Shown: piece after piece, positions 45,847-56,023 of the stretch
How positions within the stretch are numbered: position 1 is the first letter of the stretch
Layout of the letters: every line of letters begins with the position of its first letter
Assembly (NCBI GenBank): GCA_030141605.1
Contig: JAQGDQ010000417.1
Location: forward strand, 12,501-76,500
Direction: 5' to 3'
DNA from: Tubiluchus corallicola
Taxonomy: Eukaryota > Priapulida > Priapulimorpha > Priapulimorphida > Tubiluchidae
DNA length: 64,000 nt
Program-made: the position numbers and the translations under genes
Notes under the pieces: generated by a model
Told to the model about the DNA's origin: nothing
Databases searched by the model: none
What the model saw: only the letters and a program-made list of their open reading frames with translations

Positions 45847-48594
45847 AATGTAAGGGATGGATCAAGTGAGTCAGAAGCTATCAAGTCAATCAATACATCG
45901 ATACAATCACATTTTCAATAAATTCTCACCATTATACTTGCAAACAGCACGAATGAACTTTTTTCCAGCCCATGAAAGTTTAAGCAACAGCGCCAGTGCC
46001 ATGCACTTGTCATTCACGTGACAATGATTGCCTGCGATAGTTTCTAGTAGACATTGTATTCCTCCCATAGTGGCAAACTCACTCATATAGCTATGGCTGC
46101 AAGGTAGAAGAAAAAAGCTATAACTACTAGGATTACCTAGAAGCCAATTGCTACAAGTTGTTTAATAGATTAGACAATCTAGATTAGCTTGCCCATAGCT
46201 AGATTATATTAGAGATAAAATTGGCGTTATTTTGTCACTTAGACACGCTTACATATTTTGACATGTTTACAAGTGTAAGAAAAATTCTCCTTAAGGCTGG
46301 AGCACATTAAGAAAACAAATATTTAACAAAATAAACAACTTATTTCTAGAGAAGTGTGTTCCAAAAAAACAGAAAATTGTACACATTGCAGATGTTGAAT
46401 ATAAATTAGTAGCAGCACACCAAACACTTTATTAACACATTAATACTTCATTAATACATTAATAGTGACATACTGATGTAGCAAAGAGCTATGCAGATAC
46501 TACTTAAGGCTCCCTGATGCCCCGCTGCACAGGGTTGCCATCTTGTATGATACTGATTGTCGTATTGGACGCTAAAATTGATCATATTTTCCACCAAATT
46601 ATTGTGCCAAAATTCAAAGCTATTGCGTTATTGCAGGAAATTATTATTAATATGTACTTAACAAGTAACTATAACACCAAAAAGTGGCTTTAACAAGTGC
46701 AAAATTAAATTTATAAAAACACATTAAAATCTGTGCATATGCAGGATCGAGGAATATCGTCGTCATCACGAGCATTCTTTTTTAAAATTACTGCTTTTTT
46801 CAAGAAACTGTGACCACTATAGCGACCAGTATGCTTCAGGCGACATATTTTTTACTTCATAAAGGTTAGCAATAATCACATGTCGCAATTTTTGAAACTT
46901 GTTTTTTGTTTCGCACTGAAATTATCGTATATTTGTCGACTATCGTGTAGTCTCGTTTCATAGGGCATGAAGCCTTAGGCTCAAATTATTGTATATTTGT
47001 CGACTATCGTGTAGTCTCGTTTCGTACGGCATGAAGCCTTGGGCTCAAATTATCATATATTCCAATAACTATCGTACAAACAGCAACCTATAATATGCCC
47101 GTGCTAATTGCACCTGTTGATGGTCAGAGCCGGGTTATGACTTACCTTTTGGGGGCTTCTAGGCTAATGAAATTATACACATATTTCAACACAATTGTAT
47201 TGGAAGAACAGATAATTACTAAATGCTACCAAAGCTTGAAAGCCCCCCAAGTTTAAGTGGCCCTATAGGCTGCAGCCTATACTAGCCTATTGGATAAATC
47301 GGTTCTGTTGATGGCACCATTAGTTATATCACCTCATTTATTAAACGCACAAAAATTTATGAACATGATGAAGATCAATATCTTACCTGGCCAGAGATGA
47401 AAAGAATATTCGCAGTGACTCAAATATCACCACCAAGTCTGCGTGTGTAGCATATCTGTGAACTAGATGTCAAGGAAGGAAGAACTTTAATCGAATGGGA
47501 CAAAAACACATCAACGAAGACAGAATTATAATTACGAAGACAGATTCATAATCGAGTTGGAAAAAACATTGCCTGTAATATTGTAGAATCATAACATGCA
47601 AACAACATGAGCAGTGCCACCTATTGGCAGTTAATTTGTAGTAACGTCAGATGTTTTTACTTTAAGTAAAACCAAAGTAGATGTGTAATTACCTATTTTT
47701 AGTGGAATTTTTACGTCCTATGCCTCAGCAGTTTGTAGATTTTATAGCATACCATTTCTAGAAGCACTATAATACATGCTGTAACTAAAATGTGCATTTA
47801 AGCAAAGTTAAACAGCTTGTAAAAACAAATTTAATTTTGTACTGCAACGTAGCTATGACATTTGTGTAAATGAAATTATCGTAGTAATCAAAATGAAGAA
47901 ACTGAAGTTGTTTAAGTCAAGTGGAGTACTTGGGTATTTAATAAGCCTTTCTTCAGAACATCCAAATACGTTAAACAACCGAGGTTAAACAACTCAGGAC
48001 TTGATTAGTACTTAGATGGATGACTGCTTGGGAAGAACAAGCGCTGTAGACTTTTTATGTGTTTGTAATATTATATGCTAAAAATTTATGTTTACAACTT
48101 GAAGAAAACATAATAGTTTGTCAACTTGTTCTTTCTTTTATGGACCTAACCGTATTTTTTAAATTTCACTTGAACAACTTATTAAACAACATAATCGCTA
48201 TAAAAATATTATAAGCTTTTGCAGCAGCTTTAAAAGGTTGAACGAAAACCTAATGCAGTGCAAAAGATAGATGTTTAAATTGTTATGAAAGCCACAAGCT
48301 TATAAATTAACTAAGTGAAGCCACAATAAATGAATTATTTTTTGGATACATGATTCGATACCAAGCCGTAATCCGTATCAGCAGCAATATGCCACAGTCT
48401 GCCATCTCCTTTTCCAAGTCTATCCCCTTTTTCCCTTTGAAAAGAGTGATAAAATCCATGAGCATGGTGTGTCGCATCGTATCTGAGCCGTCGTTCCATT
48501 CTTTGAGAAGTGTCCTCACACGCAGCGGGGTCAATTTAGGTCCGATAGGGTCTCCGTACCAGTATTCACCAGATTTAGGCCTGGAGGCTGTCAT
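38083..48594 (-). CDS. ARMH1: Armadillo-like helical domain protein 1-like (one-base frameshift)
   Basis: ARMH1 is an armadillo-repeat protein of unsettled function. Exons are 48350-48594, 47387-47456, 45930-46096, 45228-45337, 43707-43790, 41111-42122, 40281-40377, 39298-39343, 38973-39059 and 38083-38175. The total is 2011 nt, one over a multiple of three; removing one base gives 669 aa. N-terminal motifs resemble human ARMH1 as I recall it (LLKEWNDGSDTMRHTMLMDF; LLLIRITAWYRI; EFATMGGIQCLLETI; MARSVLAVLSSD; HLSTDSLRTMN). The C-terminus (EQWAVIDLIAQIAESLPNTM; HLIEKYPESTADWKKYLDEI) also aligns. Exon 6 inserts about 260 acidic Ser/Glu-rich residues (about 280-545) that I do not know from the family. 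Exon 2 has five A's at 47400-47404 on the plus strand where four would keep frame. The donor of exon 1 (AT/gtatcc) is weak. A minus-strand AATAAA lies near 37877. Confidence 0.8.
38270..38672. mobile_element. Pogo/Tigger-like MITE with TA duplication
   Basis: The ends CAGTGTTCCCTCACTTATC and AAGTAGCGAGGGAACACTG are inverted repeats flanked by TA (38268-38269 and 38673-38674). At 403 bp it is non-coding. It lies in the last intron of the ARMH1-like gene. Confidence 0.85.
40697..40925. repeat. (GA)n low-complexity tract
   Basis: A purine-rich tract of GAGAGA interrupted by GAGGGGAGGGGAGAG blocks that themselves repeat. Minus-strand Ser/Leu ORFs through it are artefacts. It lies in an ARMH1 intron. 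Confidence 0.9.
42195..42765. repeat. Dispersed repeat, copy 2 (see 18270-18830)
   Basis: Same block order as the copy at 18270-18830. It starts about 70 bases upstream of the large ARMH1 exon, close to its acceptor. Confidence 0.7.
43101..43551. mobile_element. TA-flanked MITE, CCGTATTTATTCGA ends
   Basis: The ends CCGTATTTATTCGAGTATAA and TTATAATCGAATAAATACGG are near-perfect inverted repeats with TA on both sides (43099-43100, 43552-43553). 451 bp, non-coding. A fragment of a similar type lies at 55951-56020. Confidence 0.85.
43838..44212. mobile_element. MITE, copy 1 (see 50689-51050)
   Basis: Begins AGCCTTTTCACATTCCAGCG and ends AACTATGAAAAGGCC; TA is on both sides. The second copy at 50689-51050 has AGCCTTTTCACAGTCTCAGC and ACTGTGATAAGGC. 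Shared interior: AGTGTACACTTGGCAA-like block, ACAGTTTTAATAGCTAGCTAG, AAGCAAGATCCTGCTAGTAA, ACCCACATGTCATGT. Confidence 0.75.
44551..45040. repeat. Minisatellite, 44-bp unit, about 11 copies
   Basis: The unit is TTAATGTTTAGAGGACTACA followed by TAACCAATTACTAAAATAATAA and a TAT/CAT variant. It lies in an ARMH1 intron. Alternating AATAATAATAT and AATAATAACAT units suggest duplication of two-unit blocks. Confidence 0.9.
45486..45842. repeat. (GA)n tract
   Basis: About 350 bp of GAGAGA with GGGAGAGA and GACGGAGA interruptions. ORFs of 150-168 codons through it on both strands are artefacts. Confidence 0.9.
46914..47060. repeat. Tandem duplication, about 64-bp unit
   Basis: ATTGTATATTTGTCGACTAT, CGTGTAGTCTCGTTTC and GGCATGAAGCCTT..GGCTCAAATTAT occur twice in a row, with a third partial unit (ATCATATATTCCAATAACTATCG). 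Confidence 0.75.
47985..48051 (+). pseudogene. 5S rRNA-derived sequence (pseudogene or SINE3-type head)
   Basis: The text GAGGTTAAACAACTCAGGAC, TTAGTACTTAGATGG, TGACTGCTTGGGAAGAAC, AAGCGCTGTAGAC then TTTTT matches the 3' two-thirds of animal 5S rRNA, including the internal promoter region (box A, intermediate element, box C) and the terminating T-run. The 5' third is not recognisable. A functional 5S would need about 120 nt and intact pairing between ends, so this is a decayed copy or a 5S-derived SINE. It lies in ARMH1 intron 1. Confidence 0.65.
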
Positions 48595-48971
48595 TTTGTT
48601 CCAGGTTCTAGAACTATAGTAGACGAGATATGATAAATTATCAGTTTAAAACAGTAACAAAAACACTAGAAAACTTTAGGGATACCCATTTGTTTCTCAA
48701 ATCAAGACATATAGCATCACGAATAGTGTAGAAATCTTACATTGGTTGCCGTTAATGAACTTTCTAAGCTAATTATTCAAACATAAGGAACAATTGTTAA
48801 CTTTTAGAGGCAAGAAAATGTATATTTTGGACAGTAAATTAAAATGAAGTGGAGTCTAAACAATCGCCGATCTTCCTTTAATAGTAATTTGCATTTATTT
48901 CCAAAGTCATTCAAAAGGTCATAAGATTAAGTAACTTTTGGGGTGTTTTACACATTGTTGACATGGTTGTA

Positions 48972-49910
48972 GTATTCAATAACCCTAGTGTAGGCTGCTG
49001 CCTAGGGCCCCTGAAGCTGCAGTATCCAATAACACTAGTGTAGGCTGCTGCCTAGGGCCCCTGAAGCTGCAGTATCCAATAACCCTAGTGTAGGCTACTG
49101 CCTAGGGCTCCTGAAGCTGCAGTATCCAATAACCCCAGTGTAGGCTGCTGTGTAGAGCCCCTGAAGCTGCAGTATCCAATAACCCCAGTGTAGGCTACTG
49201 CCTGGGGCCCCTGAAGCTGCAATATCCAATAACCCTAGTGTAGGCTGCTGCCTAGGGTCCCTGAACCTGCAGTATCCAATAACCCTAGTGTACACTGCTG
49301 CCTAGAGCCCCTGAAGCTGCAGTATCCAATAACCCTAGTGCAGGCCACTGCCTAGAGCCCCTGAAGCTGCAGTATCCAATAACCCTAGTGTACGCCGCTG
49401 CCTAGAGCCCCTGAAGCTGCAGTATCCAATAACCCTAGTGTACGCCGCTGCCTAGAGCCCCTGAAGCTGCAGTATCCAATAACCCTAGTGCAGGCCACTG
49501 CCTAGAGCCCCTGAAGCTGCAGTATCCAATAACCCTAGTGTAGGCTACTGCCTAGGGCCCTGAAGCTGCAGTATCCAATAACCCTAGTGTAGGCTTCTGC
49601 CTAGTGCCCTGAAGCTGCAGTATCCAATAACCCTAGTGTAGGCTACTGCCTAGGGCCCTGAAGCTGCAGTATCCAATAACCCTAGTGTAGGCTACTGCCT
49701 AGGGCCCTTAAGCTGCAGTATCCAATAACCCTAGTATAGGCTGCTGTCCAGAGCCCCTGAAGCTGCAGTATCCAATAACCCTAATGTAGGCTACTGCCTA
49801 GTGCCCTGAAGCTGCAGTATCCAATAACCCTAATGTAGGCTACTGCCTAGTGCCCTGAAGCTGCAGTATCCAATAACCCTAATGTAGGCTGCTGCCTAGG
49901 GCCCCTGAAT
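48972..49910. repeat. Minisatellite, 50/49-bp unit, about 19 copies
   Basis: The unit is CTGAAGCTGCAGTATCCAAT then AACCCTAGTGTAGGCTGCTG then CCTAGGGCCC. Period is 50 bp up to about 49550 and mostly 49 bp beyond, where one C of GGGCCCC is lost. This one-base variant spread through neighbours marks local copying. Confidence 0.93.
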
Positions 49911-50688
49911 CTTTGGGGATGGGGAACTGGAGGGCTCTGTTAAAAGATTTTTAAATTACATTTTTTTGAAAAATGAGTATAATATTTTAATATTCTGCAT
50001 TGCTAAACAATTCATTTAACTTAAAAAAATAATATTCCCATTTTAAAAAAGTGGCTCCTGCTGTGGCTCCTTATTTGGGATAAGGAGCACCTGTTTGAGG
50101 CCTTTTATTTGAGATAAAGGTCCCTTACTTGAGGCCCTTTATTTGAGATAAGGGCCCTTGTTTAAAGTCCTTTATTTGGGGAGTTCGAGCACATTACAGA
50201 GTGGCTCCATCCAAGAGGAAGCCCCATAATTTCATTAGCCAACGGGCCCCAAAAGGTCATAATTCAGCCCTGACTGCAAAGCTATAATTAAAAATTGGCA
50301 AACACAAACAACAATATCACATTTAAGACATAAGTTGGATGCAAGACATTAAGATTTAAGTTGGATTGTCGCTACTTAGCTATCGTGGTTTTTAGGGCCT
50401 GTAGGCTTACTCACCGTTAAAAGGATACTTCAATATGTCTTCTTGTTGTTGATTATCAATACTGTGATGCCGTTTGCCTTGTAAAGTTCTCAGCATAATT
50501 TCACGGCTAATTTTCTTCCCTTTTTCAGAAATAGTTCCACAAGAACTCCTTCTTTTTCATCACAATCACACACACAATGATGAATGGCAAAATAATGGCT
50601 TTAATCATTCATTGTGTTAATTGTGACACGACTGTTCATTATTCATTGTTAATTGTCGTTTCCGTTTTTCATTGCTTTTGGTTATATA

Positions 50689-51050
50689 AGCCTTTTCACA
50701 GTCTCAGCGATCGATGATGACCGGTAAAAGGTCAAAGGTTAAGTGTACCAGCCAATGCATTTGTGTACACTTGACAACGCTTCGTAGCCCAAGCTATTGT
50801 AAGAGTAACAGTTTTAACAGCTAGCTAGGACCTTACCTAGTTCATTTTTCTTGTTCCTAAGCAAGATCCTGCTAGTAAATCACTCTATGCATAATTAAGT
50901 AAAGTCAACGTAAAACAACTGAATTACTGAACTAATGCATTACTTTACCCACATGTCATGTGACGGTTGTTGCTAAGACGCGTTGCTGTGCTATACTTAA
51001 ACTTTGACCTACACCAACTGCACATGCACACAACGAAACTGTGATAAGGC
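50689..51050. mobile_element. MITE, copy 2 (see 43838-44212)
   Basis: Same interior and ends as copy 1, same orientation, about 80% alike by eye. Confidence 0.7.
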
Positions 51051-51509
51051 TAATTACATGATGTTTAATGATATCATGTGTTCTTCATTTGTGTAAGATA
51101 CTTTTTTATTGTATTCATGGCAATAAATTTTTTGTACTGCCTTCAAGATTCTTAAGGGTACAATCATAGATTTAAATGCCACATATGCAGTGTGACAGAT
51201 TGCTTGCCTGCAATACTTCAAGTGTGTTCAATAGGTCCCATCTTGGATTCAAGAACTGTTTTTGTCGTATGCTGTTTTTGTATTGTACAGTACAAGATTG
51301 CACCTATTGTTGTCTGACTTTTGATGACTTTTGCACCGTCTTCAAGATAATCAAAGGTATAACCGTAGGTTTAAATTGTCATGCTTGCACAGAGAGAGAT
51401 TACCAGACTGTATATCCAACAATACTTCAAGTGAGTCGCTCAAGGGCTGTTTTTGCCTAACAATCAAATGCAGGTTTTGTATCACACAACACAATGCCCA
51501 CTGTTTGCT

Positions 51510-52310
51510 GCATAGAATTTGCATTAGAACATGACATCTATTGTTTGCCATACAAAAACCATAGAATTTGCATTAGAACATGGCATCAATTGTTTGCCAT
51601 ACAAGAACCATAGAATTTGCATTAGAACATGACATATATTGTTTGCCATACAAGAACCATAGGATTTGCATTAGAACATGACATCTATTGTTTGCCATAC
51701 AAGAACCATAGGATTTGCATTAGAACATGACATCTATTGTTTGCCATACAAGAACCATAGGATTTGCATTAGAACATGACATCTATTGTTTGCCATACAA
51801 AAACCATAGAATGTGCATTAGAACATGACATCTATTGTTTGCCATACAAAAACCATAGAATGTGCATTAGAACATGGCATCAATTGTTTGCCATACAAGA
51901 ACCATAGAATTTGCATTAGAACATGGCATCAATTGTTTGCCATACAAGAACCATAGGATTTGCATTAGAACATGGCATCTATTGTTTGCCATACAAAAAC
52001 CATAGGATTTGCATTAGAACATGACATCTATTGTTTGCCATACAAAAACCATAGAATTTACATTCAAACATGGCATCAATTGTCTGGCATACAAAGACAA
52101 TAGAATTTGCATTAGACCATAGTGCGAATTTTTTGCCATACAAAAACCATAGAATTTGCATTAGAACATGGCATCAATTGTTTGCCATACAAAAACCATA
52201 GAATTTGCATTAGAACATGGTATCCGTTGTTTGCCATACGAAGACCATAGAATTTGGATTAGAACATAGTGCAAATTTTTTGCCATACAAGAACCATAGA
52301 ATTTGTACAG
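51510..52310. repeat. Minisatellite, 49-bp unit, about 16 copies
   Basis: The unit is TTGTTTGCCATACAAGAACC then ATAGGATTTGCATTAGAACA then TGACATCTA. Distal units are more diverged. Small ORFs here follow the repeat. Confidence 0.9.
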
Positions 52311-54061
52311 TTAAAACGTGGCAGCCAAAGTTGTGCCACGTTTTGGACGAGGCAGCAATCTCTCTCTCTGCACATGCGTTGCATTTAAGTCTGTGGATGC
52401 AACAAAGTTTCGCCCTACTTGTAACGTTTAAACATCTTTTTTTGTGAATGAGACGATCAGGTGTAAGACACACAACATTACTAGCATTTTGTTATGATTA
52501 TCAATATATCGGTGGCACAGTTTACCACGACACATTTCCAAAGCAATAAAACACACTGAAGAAGTCTGAAAATACTTTATTTTAGTAATTATTCCAAACA
52601 AATGAATTCAACTTGTTAAGGTAGTCAATAAAGATGACAAATAAACCAGCCTTAACAATGGAAAATCAATAATTGCACCTATTATTACACATATATACAA
52701 CCAATAAAGAATTAATAATTGTTATTATAACTCGTGCAATGTGTAACTTTAACATGTGCTGTTCTTATCGGGCCCAAAACCATCGTTAACACATTCACCG
52801 CATTTTATTATACATCACATTTTGACTAAAATGAAGCCGCATCATGAGAAACTGGTTTTAATCACAGTTAGAATGCTTAACGAGGAGCACAGAATAATTT
52901 ACAACAAAAACTCTCGAAAATACAGTTATTTTTGAGGATGAAGATAAAAAAGTGTAACTACTAGAACTGTAAATAACCATTATTATTATTATAAACATTA
53001 CTGCTTAACTATAGCAAGAAATGAAGAATGTGTTAGGAAAGAAAGTTTGAATGATAAACTCAATAACTATCAAGAAAATATTGAACACGGCGACAAAACA
53101 TCAAAACTTGGAAATCACATTCAAAAAGATGACGTTTATACAAGCAATTCTACTGCCTTGGTTAAATGGTCTCATCGAAAACACGATTTTCGAATTGCAC
53201 CATGACACGAGTTCACTGCCTTGCTTGGCCGAACGTGGGAAAATCTTTCACAACTTGTAATAAAGGGGCTAGAGTTTTTGAAATGCTAGTTAACCGTCAT
53301 TTAAAGACCATTTCAAAAGCTTTTTCAGTATAACAGAATTAGATAGGTTTACTGAATGTATGACTTATCTAGACAACACCAAAATCCATTTTTATATACC
53401 TATTAAATTACATATCCCCAATTCACAATTTACAACACACATTATTCAAACGCAAACTTACAAACAATCACTAAATTACACATGCCGTCAATTCATTTAT
53501 ACATTTCCTACACTGTGAATAGCTAACAATACTTATATAACTAACAAATTATGAACTTTAGTAGGTCTAACCAGATAACAGCACCAAAAGAGTAAAATTA
53601 GTAACTATTGTGTTAAACTTATACCAAACCTAAGCAGGTGCGGAAGTTTTTCCTGTCAAGTTAAATGACATTTTGTTTAAACGGACATGGCAAAGAGCAA
53701 ATGATTCATTTTAAACTAATCAGCATGAATTCCATACTGACTATTGTCATCAAACATAATGATATATAATATAGCCTATATTAGACACGACAGTGATGTA
53801 ATCTAGTAAAACGTTTATTTACGCCATTGAAATCCTAATCCTAACAAAAATCAGCTATGACTTTTACAGATGATCAAATAATCTATCGTAGTCGGATGCA
53901 ACAGTTCAGCAATAAAAATGAAAAGCAACAAAACAGGTCAAACAACTGTACGTGAGTGTGTTAATAAGTTAAGCAACGTTATCGTAGTTACGCTATATTT
54001 TACTATTCGTATCTTTCCATTATAGAACTTGAAGCAACTCGGCTCAGTTGGCACAACAGCA

Positions 54062-54598
54062 CAGTGGCGACTCGTAGCTAAAATTAGTGGGGGGGGGGGC
54101 TGCTTCAGAAAATGTTTACCCATTGTTTTAATACTGTGTAAAATGAAACAAACGTGTGTAATTATGATGTTGTATTTGTAATTTTAAACAAATAAACTAA
54201 TTTAAACATAACCTTGCTAAACTTCTAAACAAAAAATCTTGTTTTCTTACAAATAGCCTGAATTGTCGCAGTTCAAGAACATGCTGATACACGGCTTTTA
54301 AACACGTGACAACTGACAACACGTACTGCAGTGAGCGACAGTACTCTTTCTACCTAAAGTACAGCGTCTTATCTCAGACATGTGCGCATGCGGCAAGCCA
54401 AACATCACGTTGCTGGAGCGATGAACGCAATGTACTGGGCTGTGAGGCAAACAGTACTTCCCTCACGTGCTCAGGTTCCGTACAAGTATAAAGAAAGAAC
54501 TAAAGAAAAAAGACTTACTATATTGAACATTATCCATAATAATGAGTGAAAACAGAGGGCGCTGCAATACCACAGTACCTATACACGAGCCGCCACTG
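54062..54598. mobile_element. Complete hAT MITE with CAACAGCA duplication
   Basis: The ends CAGTGGCGACTCGT and ACGAGCCGCCACTG form 14-bp inverted repeats with one mismatch. An exact 8-bp duplication CAACAGCA flanks it (54054-54061, 54599-54606). It is 537 bp and is the reference copy for the fragments at 6620, 14420 and 16389. Confidence 0.92.
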
Positions 54599-55950
54599 CA
54601 ACAGCAGATGAACAAGTGTTCTTTACAGCAAAAAATTTTCCCTATCAAAAGCGAGGAACCATTTTGAATCCGTTTGTCAAAAATAATTTCTTGATCGATT
54701 TTCAAACAGGTGTAACAACACAAACAAATCTCTCAATGCATCTTACGAGTAATTAGTACCACACCTATACTTAGGATGCCTTATTCGACTGCACACCCTT
54801 GTAAACTGGGTGAGAATTTACTACAATATGTCAAGTGCAGAGACTGTTCAGCACTGTATATTGCACATACCAAGATTTACACAATGCACTGTTTTAGATA
54901 ATTAGTATGAAGAATCAAAGTCAGAAGGACGATACCGAAATCGATCGATGCCAGACAAAATCAATCGATGCCAGTATGTTGATATCAACTGTGGCTAAAA
55001 CAGACGTAGAGAAACTAGGTTATCGACACGTTAAGTTTGCTAAGAACAAGGCATAAATACTAATTTCAAGGCACAGCCTCAACACGTGTAACACGCTAAT
55101 AGTGTCCAGATTATAAGTTCATAAAACGGGTCACCCGATCACATGTCTCAATGGTTCTGGAAATATTTTTCTCACTAACCAGCCTAATCACGAAGTCAAT
55201 CACGTCGACCAGTCACCGAGAACGAACTGGTACCAAGAAGCCAATCAACAAGCTGATTCATCAGCATCTCCTGCTGCTTTTTTATCTCCTAGTACATGCA
55301 TCGTCTTACTGCAAAAAAAACAAATAATTTTTTAAACGTAATGCTATAAGTGGCGATGAATGCTCATGTGGATCATTCTCGTGCGTGACATGCGCTAAAT
55401 ACAAGTCCAACAGTCTCTTAAATGTAATTTATGGTTTTTTATTGTCCAAAATGGGCAATCATCGTCTCATCACAAAATCACTCTCACATCATGACATATT
55501 TGACTGACTGACTGACATATTATGTGCGACTCGACTTCGTTTTATCTGAAGCAAATAAAATTATTTTCTGCTAATCCAATTAATTACTAAAATAAAAATG
55601 TGTAATAATGTTATGAAATATGAAGAAATCAAACTTACATCTTTGCCGCATCTTACCAACTTGCTAAAGAGAACTCGACTGACAAAATTTTGTTATAAAA
55701 CGACATGACGTACAGAACAAGAATGACTTCTTTCCTATCCTGTCTGCAAAATTAGGCCAATGGCCAATTTCCTGTCCTAGTTCATCTGTCTATCAACAAC
55801 TTAATTTTGCAAAAAACAAACACAAGGAGGCACCACACGCTTATATCTAAAACGAAGTTCCTTAAATTTTGTTTGACTTGTCAAATATAAACCAGTCAGA
55901 AGTCAACTCGCTCAGTAAGTAAAAGCAATACTTCAATAACTTATCGTATA

Positions 55951-56020
55951 CCGTATATACTCATGTACAAGTCGAATTTTTGGGAGGAGATTTTAAGGTG
56001 AAGTTTTTGGGGTCGACTTA
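55951..56020. mobile_element. MITE end fragment beside the MYO18A last exon
   Basis: CCGTATATACTCATGTACAA with GTCGAATTTTTGGG and later GGTCGACTTAAAC resembles CGTATATACTCG-type TIR elements. It abuts the in-frame stop of the last MYO18A exon. Confidence 0.4.
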
Positions 56021-56023
56021 AAC

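Larger units (their letters stand above)
48595..52575. other. Gene-free stretch between ARMH1 and MYO18A 3' ends
   Basis: It contains the 5' flank of ARMH1, the 50-bp and 49-bp minisatellites, one MITE (50689-51050), and low-complexity TTTATTTGAGATAAGG repeats near 50050-50180. A minus-strand AATAAA at 52576-52581 may end the MYO18A 3' UTR. Confidence 0.45.

Noticed and set aside
45402-45921. ORFs of 150-168 codons on both strands
   Set aside because: They are frames through a (GA)n tract in an ARMH1 intron.
48972-52310. CRISPR-like repeat arrays
   Set aside because: The units are contiguous tandem repeats with no unique spacers, and the DNA is eukaryotic.
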